DNA of 64,000 nucleotides. Origin: an uncultured Candidatus Melainabacteria bacterium (lineage in GTDB: Bacteria; Cyanobacteriota; Vampirovibrionia; Gastranaerophilales; Gastranaerophilaceae). The translations under genes and the position numbers were made by a program. Shown one piece after another: positions 9,544 through 18,845 of this stretch. The notes below the pieces were generated by a model. It saw only the letters and a list, made by a program, of their open reading frames with translations, had not been told where the DNA came from and did no database searches. The DNA lies in contig CAKUTX010000002.1 of the NCBI GenBank assembly GCA_934692485.1, positions 124,001-188,000 on the forward strand, written 5' to 3'. Each line of letters opens with the position of its first letter. Position 1 is the stretch's first letter.

Positions 9544-10246
9544 GCTTTTAGATAAAATTTTGAATAAAAACGTGAAATACTATGATCATTATATTTCTTT
9601 AGGTTATAATTGCGAGTTCGCTTATCGTTTTTTTGAAAAATACAAATTTGTAGAGTCTAGTTTGTTTACTTGGACTAATTCAATAAATATAACAAATTTA
9701 ATTAACGCATTAAAAAATCTTGATATAATCCTTGCGCATGACCCCAAAATGGCAGGAGTAATGTGGCGTTGTATTGATTCTGATATAAGATTTCATGGTA
9801 CTGAACCTTACGATATGCATTCGAATATTGAAAAGTATTCTGAAGAAGATTTTATACCATACAAACAAGAATTAATAGATAGAATTCATCATTTAAAAGA
9901 AAAATTTAAGGTACAAATATCTGATAGCAAATATACTTTATTGACATATAATTACTTTGCAAATGATGATACTACTGTAATTATACATAACATTAAGACT
10001 CTAAAAAAGACTTTAGAACAACTTGGAGCAAAAAATTTTGATTTATTAGTAATTCTTGAAAAATCTAATTATTTTAATTATGAAGATAAAGATAATATTT
10101 ACATTCGATATGTAGATAGTTTTGCGCCCGAAAATGATGTAACAACAAAAAATTATGACAAAAAATCTTGGGAAAATATTTTTAAGGAGTTTAAGCCAAA
10201 TTTTAAATTGAGCAAGAAAAAAAGGTTTAAGTTTGAGGATGTATAA
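9533..10246 (+). CDS. DUF1796-like putative papain-like cysteine peptidase
   Basis: A 237-residue protein starting inside the aminotransferase gene (11-base overlap, GGAGG six bases before ATG). The N-terminal [13 protein letters not shown], then a hydrophobic-Trp motif SLFTWTNS, resembles the DUF1796 family (SLG-x2-C ... P-F-DW pattern), predicted to be papain-like peptidases with Cys in the first motif; here Cys is near residue 26. A later [11 protein letters not shown] fits the middle of that family. These proteins often sit in surface polysaccharide clusters, and this one ends the aminosugar operon. Catalytic activity is unproven and my family call is by motif only. Confidence 0.55.
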   Translation: MSFKLLDKILNKNVKYYDHYISLGYNCEFAYRFFEKYKFVESSLFTWTNSINITNLINALKNLDIILAHDPKMAGVMWRCIDSDIRFHGTEPYDMHSNIEKYSEEDFIPYKQELIDRIHHLKEKFKVQISDSKYTLLTYNYFANDDTTVIIHNIKTLKKTLEQLGAKNFDLLVILEKSNYFNYEDKDNIYIRYVDSFAPENDVTTKNYDKKSWENIFKEFKPNFKLSKKKRFKFEDV

Positions 10247-10400
10247 ACTGAAAAAGTGTTATGTTTTTATATTTAATCTTGGTGTAGCCTGTTCAAGAGT
10301 ATAAACACTACGAGCTAATAAAATACAAATTCTTTCTTTGCTGTTTGATTTGTCGTAAAGAACGAGAATAGAAGTAATACGTTTGTTTTTTTATAAATAA

Positions 10401-10435
10401 AAAATACCGGTGGGATGTTATCCTGCCGGTATTTT
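10401..10435. terminator. Strong hairpin between convergent genes
   Basis: A 16-bp stem with a 3-base loop: 10401-10416 pairs with 10420-10435 (outer arms AAAATACCGG / CCGGTATTTT, two G-U pairs inside). A and T runs at its two sides make it usable as a bidirectional intrinsic terminator for the aminosugar operon (+) and the peptidase gene (-). The preceding 10247-10400 shows nothing else. Confidence 0.85.
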
Positions 10436-10454
10436 GGTTAAAGTGAAATATTTT

Positions 10455-11618
10455 TTATTTATTAAACTCTTTAAACAATTCTGTCAAAAGTTCGTGACCT
10501 TTCAAGATTGTTTTGTACTCTAAGTATTCATTCTTTGAGTGCATATTGCAAACAGTTGCCAAACCAACCAAATATGGAACAAATTTTTCATCATTTCCAT
10601 TTGTTTGATTTGCGTAAATATGTGTTTCAGCGCCGGCATGGAACGATGTTATATCCGGTTTTACTCCGACTTTATTAGCTGCTTTTTCAAAAATAGTCGG
10701 AATGTAATCGTCATCAACTTTTTCAAAAGGTGGAAGATGTTCTTCAAATTCAATCGTCGCTTCTGCAATTTCGCTGTTTTTAATATTGAATTCATCAACG
10801 GTTAAAGACATTTTATTTTTAAGTTCTTCTTCTTTTTTACGGCTAGAACTTCTTATTGAATAATTTGCTTGAGCATCAATATTAATAATATTTGTAACTC
10901 TAATATCTCCGGCAGAAATACCTCCGATGTTGCAAGACGTTACAACGTGTCCATCTTCTTCATAAAAAACTCCCTGTGGAAGATTAGAAATTAAATCTGC
11001 AATTAATTTTGCAGCATTGGCACGCTTTTTGTCACCAATGTCTATTCCGGAGTGACCTCCTTTGAAACTATGAACTTTAATTTTAGCTAAAGTGTAGCTG
11101 GCACCTGAGATTTCACACTGACCTAATGTGTCGCTGTCTAGGACTAAAACATATTTTGATTTAAAGTCTTTAAGGTTTGCATTTCGAATTCCGGAAAGAC
11201 CGTTTTCTTCGTCACGAGTAAACATAACTTCTAATCCACCGTGTTTAATGTCGCTTTTTGCTATTTCTTTTGCGAATAAAAGTGCATTTGCGACTCCGGC
11301 TTTGTCATCTCCGCCAAGAGTTCTACCTTCTGCATGAATATTATCATTTTCATCAAGATAAGTTTTAACTGGACTGTCATCTCCGATTACATCCATGTGA
11401 GCAGAAAGCATAAGCGAAGGTTTGGTTGAGTCTGTCGCAGGTATATTTATAACAACATTTCCAAAATCGTCAAGCTTACAGTTTATTTCGTGTTTGTCGC
11501 AATAACTTTTAATCCATTGTGCAACTTTTTCCTCGTGTATTGAAGGTGATGGAACTTCTGCCAAGTTGCAGAATAGGTCAATAAGTTCGTGCTCTTTTCT
11601 TATTTTTTCAATAGTCAT
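10455..11618 (-). CDS. M20 family metallopeptidase (PepT-like)
   Basis: A 387-residue di-zinc aminopeptidase of the M20 family, close in layout to tripeptidase T and other M20B enzymes. Metal and catalytic residues are visible: SAHMDV (His74, Asp76), GGDDKAG (bridging Asp about 104), FTRDEENG (Glu137-138), LDSD (about 161-163), and the C-terminal CNMHSKNEY His. A dimerisation insert separates them. It cleaves small peptides in the cytoplasm and may feed on material imported by the oligopeptide transporter at 60220 onward. Single gene with its own upstream space; a strong bidirectional hairpin lies just downstream. Confidence 0.88.
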   Translation of the reverse strand: MTIEKIRKEHELIDLFCNLAEVPSPSIHEEKVAQWIKSYCDKHEINCKLDDFGNVVINIPATDSTKPSLMLSAHMDVIGDDSPVKTYLDENDNIHAEGRTLGGDDKAGVANALLFAKEIAKSDIKHGGLEVMFTRDEENGLSGIRNANLKDFKSKYVLVLDSDTLGQCEISGASYTLAKIKVHSFKGGHSGIDIGDKKRANAAKLIADLISNLPQGVFYEEDGHVVTSCNIGGISAGDIRVTNIINIDAQANYSIRSSSRKKEEELKNKMSLTVDEFNIKNSEIAEATIEFEEHLPPFEKVDDDYIPTIFEKAANKVGVKPDITSFHAGAETHIYANQTNGNDEKFVPYLVGLATVCNMHSKNEYLEYKTILKGHELLTELFKEFNK

Positions 11619-11770
11619 ATAAAGTCCTCTCTACTGTATATTTATGTATACAATAATGCATAATTTATTTTTAACAGTTTAATTGTAGCATTTTTTTTGA
11701 CTTTTGCAAGCGAAGTAATTTGTAAACTTTTGTTAAAATGGATTTAAAAAGGCTGAAATACAGGTATAAT

Positions 11771-11804
11771 GCCTCATAGCATAGCATAGCATAGCATGCG
11801 AGGC
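11771..11804. repeat. CATAG pentamer tandem repeat inside a small inverted repeat
   Basis: Four complete CATAG units (11775-11794) plus a partial fifth lie between GCCTC (11771-11775) and GAGGC (11800-11804). The 259-base gap 11619-11877 that holds it otherwise shows only a TATAAT at 11765-11770 and AAAGGGG before the next ATG. Confidence 0.7.
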
Positions 11805-11877
11805 GAGGTGTAAATTCCCAAAAATCGATTTCGTTTATCTAAGTATAGGGGATTAAATAAACGAAAGGGGAAATATT

Positions 11878-12900
11878 ATGGTATCTTTAGGTCGTCTTGT
11901 TTTTAAGGCTACAGGTGTTATGTCTAATCGAGGATTGATGAAAAATAGTAGAAAAATTGGTGCAACTATCGCAGAAAGAATGAAGCAATCCGGAGGCAAA
12001 ATAGAAGCTCAAGAAGTTGAGCAAATAATATCAGATACAATTGGGAAAAAAGCTGCTCGAAAAATAAAAATTTTTGGTTCGAAAGATGCTGTAAGAGCTT
12101 ATATGGAAAAGCAAAAAAATAAAGCTGCAGATATAGAACAGATGTTTAAAGAAGCAGGAGGAGTTACAATTCCGGAAAATTATAGCAGACGAGCAGGTGT
12201 TTTTCTTAATAAATCTTGTATAGATGAGTATGTTGGTGGAAATTCTCAACTCGCATCAGCATTTGAGGTTAATACTTTAGCGCATGAAATTCAACATGCA
12301 ATGACAGCAACATCAGGAAAAACAAGTTTGCCAAAATCAATTGGTAGATTTTCTTTTGGACGCAAGCAAATAGACAAACTTGTGCAAAAGGCAAGAACTC
12401 TTGATTTACAAAAGAAGTATATGGATTTGCAATTAGAGTGTATGAAAACAATTCAAAAAGGTAAACCTGTTAGTGAAGCAGAAATTATAAAAACTTTGTA
12501 TGCAAAAGGGGTTTTGCAAGTTGGGAAAGATAAAGAAAACGCATTTATTTTAAAATATTTAAAAAGAGTATATGAAGATGAATATAGGTCTTATCGAGTT
12601 GGGAATGAAGCTATGACCGCATTTTCAGGTCCAATAATGCCAGAAAGAATGATCCATGTGAATAATTTATATAGGGATTTAGTTAAAGTTACAGGCAAAG
12701 AGCTTAAACATGCCAGATTAAACCAAGTAAGGCGCTTCTTCGGGCTCAAGCCAAATACAGCACGAGAACAGGCAGTTGTTCAGGAATATGAAGCTCAGCA
12801 GACTGCAAAACTTGCAGAGCAAGCAAAAACAAGTAGCTTTGCAAAATCTATTATGGGTGCGAACAGAAAAGTTAAGGCTTTCACTCCTACAGAAAGTTGA
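11878..12900 (+). CDS. Putative zincin-type metallopeptidase (HEIQH), lineage-specific
   Basis: A 340-residue protein of no family I can name. Residues 133-145 read NTLAHEIQHAMTA; H136-E-I-Q-H140 is a perfect HExxH zinc-binding motif in a helical context. A possible third ligand lies about 95 residues later in YEDEYRSYRVGNEA (Glu235 or Glu244), spacing compatible with gluzincin-like folds. The N- and C-terminal thirds are basic and helical; no signal peptide or membrane span is visible, so it is probably cytoplasmic or exported by another route. Ribosome site GAAAGGGG lies before the ATG. Peptidase activity is inference from the motif. Confidence 0.6.
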   Translation: MVSLGRLVFKATGVMSNRGLMKNSRKIGATIAERMKQSGGKIEAQEVEQIISDTIGKKAARKIKIFGSKDAVRAYMEKQKNKAADIEQMFKEAGGVTIPENYSRRAGVFLNKSCIDEYVGGNSQLASAFEVNTLAHEIQHAMTATSGKTSLPKSIGRFSFGRKQIDKLVQKARTLDLQKKYMDLQLECMKTIQKGKPVSEAEIIKTLYAKGVLQVGKDKENAFILKYLKRVYEDEYRSYRVGNEAMTAFSGPIMPERMIHVNNLYRDLVKVTGKELKHARLNQVRRFFGLKPNTAREQAVVQEYEAQQTAKLAEQAKTSSFAKSIMGANRKVKAFTPTES

Positions 12901-12982
12901 TAAGCAAAAAAAACAGAGTCCACGATGGCTGAAATCAATAATTGGATTGTATCTTTTTGTGTATTTGTTTTTGTAATGTAAA

Positions 12983-13039
12983 AAAATAAAGTCCGCAATG
13001 AGTGATATTGTTAATATTTATCATCGCAGACTTTATTTT
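12983..13039. terminator. Bidirectional terminator hairpin
   Basis: Arms 12983-13001 and 13021-13039 pair over 19 positions with two mismatches (AAAATAAAGTC... / ...GACTTTATTTT), flanked by A and T runs on each side. It lies between the converging metallopeptidase and prepilin genes. Confidence 0.75.
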
Positions 13040-13057
13040 AGTATGAAAATTGTTTTA

Positions 13058-13891
13058 TTAACGTTTACCAATCATTTGAATTCTGTTGTTGGTAGTATAG
13101 CCTCCGTCTTCAATAACCATACAATTTCCTTGGGTGATTTTTCTTCCTCCACCATCGTTTCCGCTTAATTTAAAAGTATATAAATCGTATCCCCATTTAT
13201 TAGGACCTTTTAGTCCGTTTATGTCAACCATAAAATTAGTTCCGCCGTAACCGATTATTGTAATGCCATCTTGTAATACAAGAGCATTTTGGTTCCCAAT
13301 ATTAGAAGTTCGATACCCAGGACAACCTGCAGAAATTTGAGAAGCGTAATCAGCTTCATCTGTGAATAAATCCTTTTGAGCTTGACTTAAATTCCCAAAA
13401 TTTTTAACTTTAATTTGGTCAAATCCTTTGTACTGAGAAGAATAACATTTATTATTCCCACCGTTTGAATCACAAGTTTTAGCAATTTTTAATGTTTTCT
13501 TTGCTTGTGTCCAATACGCATTACAGTCTACAAATTTACCCCAAAGGTCTGACGGAATAGGAGTATTCGGGTCATTCATAACAACTCCATTTTTCCCGTT
13601 TTCTCTATCTGTTATACATACATCTGCAGCATTTTTGGAATCATTACAATTGTACTGACCATTATAAGGGTTGTTAATCCATTCATAACACTCTGTTGTA
13701 TAATCTAAATCAGCGTTAACTTTTTGCGTCATATTGGATAAAATGCTATACGTTTTTTTAAATTGATTCATCAATATTTTGTCTTGAACATTTGCGATAA
13801 CCGTAGGCATTGTTAATGCGGCAACAACACCGATAATGCCAAGTGTTATCAATACTTCAGCTAAAGTAAATGCTTGTGATTTTTTTAACAT
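13058..13891 (-). CDS. Type IV prepilin-like / pseudopilin protein
   Basis: A 277-residue protein with a class III signal: short leader MLKKSQA followed by FTLAEVLITLGIIGVVAA, with the conserved Glu at mature position 5 and a hydrophobic helix. Position -1 is Ala, not the usual Gly. The C-terminal part is extracellular, has several Cys, and carries a FMVDINGLKGPNKWGYD block shared in form with the prepilins at 33125 and 47302. The start at 13891 has GAGGAG 7 bases upstream; an in-frame start 66 bases further would add residues before the leader. It should be processed by the prepilin peptidase at 56248. Confidence 0.85.
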   Translation of the reverse strand: MLKKSQAFTLAEVLITLGIIGVVAALTMPTVIANVQDKILMNQFKKTYSILSNMTQKVNADLDYTTECYEWINNPYNGQYNCNDSKNAADVCITDRENGKNGVVMNDPNTPIPSDLWGKFVDCNAYWTQAKKTLKIAKTCDSNGGNNKCYSSQYKGFDQIKVKNFGNLSQAQKDLFTDEADYASQISAGCPGYRTSNIGNQNALVLQDGITIIGYGGTNFMVDINGLKGPNKWGYDLYTFKLSGNDGGGRKITQGNCMVIEDGGYTTNNRIQMIGKR

Positions 13892-13964
13892 ATATAACTC
13901 CTCTTCAATTGTATATGAATATATTTTATTCAAAAATCTAAAGATTGCAACAACCAAGTTAATT

Positions 13965-16331
13965 TTATTTAATATCTATGATACTAACTCCGTCGCCACC
14001 TTCAGTGTCTTCGCCAACTCTCCATTTTGCAACGTATGGTGAGGTCGTTAAGAAATCTCTCACTGCGGATTTTAAAGCTCCTGTGCCGTGACCGTGGATA
14101 ATCGTCACACAAGCGAGGTTTGCGAGGCTTGCTTTATCAAGATAAAATTCCAAACTGTCAAGAGCATCCTCAACTTTATAACCGCGCAGGTCGAGTGTGT
14201 TTGAGATATTTGTTTTGCGAAGTTCAAAGTTTTCAAACGAGCTTGGACGGTATACGTTCTCTTTTTTTTCATAAACTTCATTGTATGGTGCAAGTTTACT
14301 TGTTTTGATTTTGGTTTTGAAATTCCCCATTTGAACAAGCACGTTTTCGTTTTTGTCAGGAAGTGAAAGTAGTGTAACAGGTTGGTTCATTTCTTTTAAA
14401 ATAAGTTTGTCGCCTATTTTTGCAGAAGGCCAATCAATTTTTTCATATTGCTGTTTTTCGTCATATTCAGAAAGTTTTCCTCTGAATTTTTGTTCTGTTT
14501 GAGCGAGTCTGGCATATGAACGACGTGCAATTTTTTCAGATTTTTCTCGTCTCAGTTCTTCGAGAATGCTTTTTATTTCTGCTTTAACTTCTAATAATTC
14601 TCTGTCAAATTTATCTTTGATTATTTTAACTGTTTTCTTTTTATCTTTCTTAATTTGGGCTAAAGAATTTTCGTATTCTGTTTTAAGGTTTTCGGATGTT
14701 TCTTTAAGCCCTTCTGCTTCTTCAAGATTTTGTGCTAACTTTGCTTGTGTTTCTTGTAATTTTTCTACAACAAGTATTGATGGGTCTTTTGTTGACACAA
14801 CAATATTTTTAGCTTTGTCGGTTAATTCTTTATCCATACCTAAGTTTGCAGCAATAGATATTGCATTGCTTAAACCGGGAATTCCGATAAGCAGCTTGTA
14901 TGTAGGCTTTAGGGTCGCTGTATTAAATTCAACGGATGCGTTTTTGAAATACGAATTTGTATATTCAAGTGCTTTAAGTTCTCCATAGTGGGTTGTAACT
15001 GTTGAAATAACACCTTTTTGCGCAAGTTTTTCTAAAATAACTTGAGCTAAAACAGCGCCTTCTACAGGGTCTGTGCCTGCGCAGATTTCATCAAGCAAGA
15101 CAAATGATTTATCGTTACTTTGTTTTAGTATCTCAATTATGTTTGTCATGTGAGCTGAAAAAGTTGATAAATTTTGCAAAATGCTTTGATCATCCCCAAT
15201 ATCTGCAAAAACTTCTTCAAACGGATAAAGTTTTGCGGCTGTGCAAGGAAGGAACATTCCGCTTTTTGCCATAAGTATAAATAATCCGATAGTTTTAATT
15301 GTAACGGTTTTTCCGCCAGTATTTGAACCAGTTATTATAACGGATTTGTAATCTTTGCCGATTTCGAAATTATTTGTTACAACATTCTCAACATTGCCAA
15401 TCAATAGTGGGTGTTTCATATTTTCAAACTCAATAATTTTTGTTGTAACTATTTCAGGTTCTATAGCTTGAATTTTTACTGCATATCTTGCTTTCGCAAA
15501 ATGATAATCAATAGTTGCAAGAATTTGCTCTGAAAGTGAAAGCTCTTTTATTTCGTTTTTTACAAGAGAAGTTAAGCCAGCCAAAATTTTAACCATTTCT
15601 GAATGAATATTAGCTTTAATTTCTCTGATTTTGTTGTTTAGCGGTACGATTTGTGCCGGTTCTATATAAAAAGTTTTGTTCGTTGCAGAAACATCATGAA
15701 CAATTCCTGGAACTTTGCTCTTTGAAGATGCCATTACCTGAAAAACAATTCTGTGATCTCTTGTTGTATAAATGTTTTCTTGCAAGTGTTTTGAAAAATC
15801 TGCAGAGTTTAGCAAAGAATTGACTGTTGTTTTTAAGTTCTTTTCGTTATCTCTTAATGCCGCAAAAAGTCCTTTCAATTCCAAAGTGGCATCTTGTCTG
15901 ATATTTAAGTTTTCGTCGAAGGTTGAAAAGATTTTATCTTCTAGTTGTTTATCTGCAAGTAAATTTTGCGCAGCATTTCTTATAATAGAAAGCATTGGCA
16001 AATTATCAAAAAGAAATTTCTTAACAAGCCTTGATGTTCTTAATGTTTTGGCTATATCTATTAATTCGTTTTCTGCCAAATAACTCACACCCATATTTTT
16101 TTGGATTTGTTCTATATCTGCCAAAAATTCTATAGGTATATCATTTGGCATATCAAGAATTTGTTTTGCTTCTCGAGTGCATTGCAGCTCATTCTTGATT
16201 TTCACAATGTCAGTATATGGTAATGTTTTTAGACAAATTTCTTTGCTTTGCTTTGTTTTTGCAAAGTTTGAAAGTTTTTCCGCTATTTTATCAAATTCGA
16301 GAGATTTTAAACTTTTTTCGGTAGTGTTCAT
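13965..16331 (-). CDS. mutS2: MutS2 family ATPase with Smr domain
   Basis: A 788-residue protein (MutS2 norm about 785). It has the MutS core with Walker A GSNTGGKTVTIKT near residue 334, Walker B LLDEICAGTDP, and the ST-x-H switch ISTVTTHYGELKAL, then a long coiled coil (about 510-620), a KOW-like region, and a C-terminal Smr domain with LDLRGYKVEDAL and IIHGHGTGAL. MutS2 acts on branched DNA and on collided ribosomes rather than in mismatch repair. I use the ATG at 16331 because the product then begins like other MutS2; a TTG six codons earlier is possible, and neither has a Shine-Dalgarno sequence. Confidence 0.93.
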   Translation of the reverse strand: MNTTEKSLKSLEFDKIAEKLSNFAKTKQSKEICLKTLPYTDIVKIKNELQCTREAKQILDMPNDIPIEFLADIEQIQKNMGVSYLAENELIDIAKTLRTSRLVKKFLFDNLPMLSIIRNAAQNLLADKQLEDKIFSTFDENLNIRQDATLELKGLFAALRDNEKNLKTTVNSLLNSADFSKHLQENIYTTRDHRIVFQVMASSKSKVPGIVHDVSATNKTFYIEPAQIVPLNNKIREIKANIHSEMVKILAGLTSLVKNEIKELSLSEQILATIDYHFAKARYAVKIQAIEPEIVTTKIIEFENMKHPLLIGNVENVVTNNFEIGKDYKSVIITGSNTGGKTVTIKTIGLFILMAKSGMFLPCTAAKLYPFEEVFADIGDDQSILQNLSTFSAHMTNIIEILKQSNDKSFVLLDEICAGTDPVEGAVLAQVILEKLAQKGVISTVTTHYGELKALEYTNSYFKNASVEFNTATLKPTYKLLIGIPGLSNAISIAANLGMDKELTDKAKNIVVSTKDPSILVVEKLQETQAKLAQNLEEAEGLKETSENLKTEYENSLAQIKKDKKKTVKIIKDKFDRELLEVKAEIKSILEELRREKSEKIARRSYARLAQTEQKFRGKLSEYDEKQQYEKIDWPSAKIGDKLILKEMNQPVTLLSLPDKNENVLVQMGNFKTKIKTSKLAPYNEVYEKKENVYRPSSFENFELRKTNISNTLDLRGYKVEDALDSLEFYLDKASLANLACVTIIHGHGTGALKSAVRDFLTTSPYVAKWRVGEDTEGGDGVSIIDIK

Positions 16332-16392
16332 ACTATAATTTAAAGACAATAGAGATATAATTACAATGATTTATTAACTTTTTTTGATTAAT

Positions 16393-16420
16393 TTGCACTA
16401 AATATTTTTTAAAGTAAAAT
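16393..16420 (+). promoter_or_regulatory. Promoter of gltA
   Basis: TTGCAC (16393-16398) and TAAAAT (16415-16420) with a 16-base spacer, about 30 bases before the start codon of the oxidoreductase gene. Confidence 0.5.
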
Positions 16421-16451
16421 ATGGTTATAAATAGATAAGAAGGTGAAAATT

Positions 16452-17822
16452 ATGGCTATAGAAAGACAACATGTAAAAGAACAGGACAAAATACAAAGAC
16501 GACACAATTTTGAGCCTGTTGAAAGTAATTTGACTGATGAACAAGTAAAATTAGAAGCTTCAAGATGCTTGCATTGTAAAAATCCTAGATGTGTTCAGGG
16601 ATGTCCTGTTAATATTCAAATTCCAGATTTTATTCAAGCAATAAAAGATGGAAATCTTGAAAAAGCTGGTGAAATTATTCGTCAAACGAGCATGTTACCA
16701 TCTGTTTGTGGCAGAGTTTGTCCTCAAGAAAGACAGTGCGAAGGTCAATGTATATTGGGAATTAAAGGAGAAGCCGTTGCAATTGGCGCGTTAGAAAGAT
16801 ACGTTGGTGATAATGCAAAAGCAGAGGTGCCAGAAATTAAACCTTCAGGTAAAAAAGTTGCCATAATTGGTTCAGGTTGTGCAGGCATGACTGCTGCTTG
16901 TGACTTAAGAAAAGCTGGTCATGATGTGGAAGTTTTTGAAGCGTTGCATGAACTTGGTGGTGTTTTAAGGTATGGTATTCCCCCATTCAGGTTGCCAAGA
17001 ACTATCTTGGATAGAGAAATCGAAAATTTAGAAAAAATGGGTGTAATATTTCATAAAAATGTTGTTGTTGGAAAATCTATTACTCTTGAACAGTTAAAAG
17101 AGGATGGATTTGATGCTATATTTATTTGTTCAGGTGCCGGACTTCCTAAAATGCTTAATGTAGCCGGAGAAAATTTGAACGGAGTATTCTCTGCGAATGA
17201 ATTTTTGACTCGTGTAAATCTTATGCATGCTGGACAACCTGATAGTGTAACTCCTTTGAGAGTTGGTAAAAAAGTAGCTATATTTGGTGGCGGTAACGTT
17301 GCGATGGATGCGGCAAGAACGGCTGTTAGAGTAGGCTTTGAAGAAGTCTATATTATCTATCGTAGAACTGAAAAAGAACTCCCTGCGCGATTAGAAGAAA
17401 TTAGACATGCAAAAGAAGAAGGTATTGTCTTTAAATTTTTGTATGCCCCAAAAGAAATTTTGGGCGAAAATGGCTACGTAAAAGGTGTAGAACTTGAGAT
17501 TATGGAACTGGGTGAGCCGGATGAGTCCGGACGTCGCAGACCTGTTTCTACCGGAAAAACTGAGATTATGGATTTGGATACTGTAATTGTGGCATTAGGT
17601 ACAGGACCAAACCCTATAATTCAACGTTCTGCGCAAGCCGAGGGGATGGATATTGTTACTGACCGAAAAGGATATATTGTTGTTGATGGAGAAACAAGAT
17701 GCACTAATATCCCTACTGTTTATGCAGGTGGTGATGTAGCTCCTGTCGGTGCTTCAAATGCGATTAATGCGATGGGTGCCGGTAAAAAAGCAGCTAAAGC
17801 TATTAATGAGTTGTTGAAATAG
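16452..17822 (+). CDS. gltA: NADPH-dependent glutamate synthase small-subunit-type oxidoreductase
   Basis: A 456-residue flavoprotein of the GltD/GltA group. The N-terminal domain carries two Cys clusters for [4Fe-4S] centres, CLHCKNPRCVQGCP and CGRVCPQERQCEGQC. FAD-binding GSGCAGMTAACDLRKAG (about 143-159) and NAD(P)-binding GGGNVAMDAARTAVR follow. It passes electrons between NADPH and a partner: the glutamate synthase large subunit, or ferredoxin when it acts in NfnB/SudA-like complexes. No large subunit is adjacent, so the partner is open. The ATG has AAGAAGG 8 bases upstream; a GTG three codons earlier overlaps that site. Confidence 0.87.
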   Translation: MAIERQHVKEQDKIQRRHNFEPVESNLTDEQVKLEASRCLHCKNPRCVQGCPVNIQIPDFIQAIKDGNLEKAGEIIRQTSMLPSVCGRVCPQERQCEGQCILGIKGEAVAIGALERYVGDNAKAEVPEIKPSGKKVAIIGSGCAGMTAACDLRKAGHDVEVFEALHELGGVLRYGIPPFRLPRTILDREIENLEKMGVIFHKNVVVGKSITLEQLKEDGFDAIFICSGAGLPKMLNVAGENLNGVFSANEFLTRVNLMHAGQPDSVTPLRVGKKVAIFGGGNVAMDAARTAVRVGFEEVYIIYRRTEKELPARLEEIRHAKEEGIVFKFLYAPKEILGENGYVKGVELEIMELGEPDESGRRRPVSTGKTEIMDLDTVIVALGTGPNPIIQRSAQAEGMDIVTDRKGYIVVDGETRCTNIPTVYAGGDVAPVGASNAINAMGAGKKAAKAINELLK

Positions 17823-17856
17823 TTGAATAGTAGATAATAAATAAAAAAGGTGTGAA

Positions 17857-18744
17857 GTGAAAAGTTTGTATGCAAAAAAATTGTTTAGTTTATTTGTTTT
17901 AGTATTACTTTTTTCTTCAAATTGTTTTGCGTTTGAACTTGATATGTCTGTAGATGATGAAATTCGAAAAAATTATAATCCGTCTGCGCTGGAACAAAAC
18001 TTGCCGGCTTTACCGAAAACAGCTCCATCTCAAACTCAAAAACAAAATTCAACTTCCGCAAATAAAACAACTTTGACAGCACCAAAAACTCAACCAGTTC
18101 AACAACAATCAAAGCCGCAATTGGTTATAAAAAAACTCCCGAATGACTACAAATACGATAAGTCTACTGCGATTAGGATTAAAAAAGGAACTAAGTTCAG
18201 GGTTCGTTCTAATTCTGTGATTTCCGATTATTTGAGAGAAGGTTCAAGAGTGTCATTCACTTCTATAAAACCGGTTACTCAAAGATACATAACTATTAAT
18301 GAAGGTACAAGATTTAATGCTGTAGTTGAAAATTCTCACCTTCCTCAGTTTAGCGGAAATGGCGGACTTGTAGTATTGATGGTAGATGGGATGGTTGTAA
18401 ACGGAAATTCTAGAAGTGTCCATGCAAAAATTACAAAAGCGAATTTGAAAAATATATATTTTAATAACATAAAAGGAAAAAGAGGTTATTGGAAAGGTGT
18501 TGCAAAACAGGTAGATAAAGGGGAGGCTTTTTATAAAAAAACAAGAAGGACATCTGCGAAACTGTCTGACAATCCTGTTGGTATAATAATTTCTCCTTTG
18601 CCGACTATCACTGGTATGGCTGTTTATGCTGTTAATTTTGTCGGTTCTCCACTGTTTGCGTTGTGGGCTAAGGGTGCTAGAATATCAATTCCAGCTGGGG
18701 CTGAATTTGAAATTAAGTTGTTAGAAGATGTTTATTTGCAATAA
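17857..18744 (+). CDS. Secreted protein with Q/T/P-rich linker, unknown function
   Basis: A 295-residue protein with a clean signal peptide (MKSLYAKKLFSLFVLVLLFS, cleavage near NCFA). Residues about 45-85 are rich in Gln, Thr, Pro and Ser and look disordered. The remaining part is beta-rich, with KKGTKFRVRSNSVISDYL near 110 and a closing IPAGAEFEIKLLEDVYL; this pair of edges resembles beta-barrel domains of VirB10/TraB type, but the likeness is weak. It probably works in the cell envelope. GTG start with AAAAAAGG upstream; it follows gltA by 34 bases and may share its transcript. Confidence 0.6.
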   Translation: MKSLYAKKLFSLFVLVLLFSSNCFAFELDMSVDDEIRKNYNPSALEQNLPALPKTAPSQTQKQNSTSANKTTLTAPKTQPVQQQSKPQLVIKKLPNDYKYDKSTAIRIKKGTKFRVRSNSVISDYLREGSRVSFTSIKPVTQRYITINEGTRFNAVVENSHLPQFSGNGGLVVLMVDGMVVNGNSRSVHAKITKANLKNIYFNNIKGKRGYWKGVAKQVDKGEAFYKKTRRTSAKLSDNPVGIIISPLPTITGMAVYAVNFVGSPLFALWAKGARISIPAGAEFEIKLLEDVYLQ

Positions 18745-18764
18745 AAATAAATTTTCTTATGGTA

Positions 18765-18793
18765 TTGTTTAATATTTTGATTTGCGCTATAAT
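18765..18793 (+). promoter_or_regulatory. Promoter of hppA
   Basis: TTGTTT (18765-18770), exactly 17 bases, then a consensus TATAAT (18788-18793). It predicts a leader of about 45 bases before the hppA ATG. Confidence 0.7.
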
Positions 18794-18845
18794 GGATTTA
18801 CAGATTATTACGTAGTAGGACAACTTATATTAAAAAGGAGAGATT

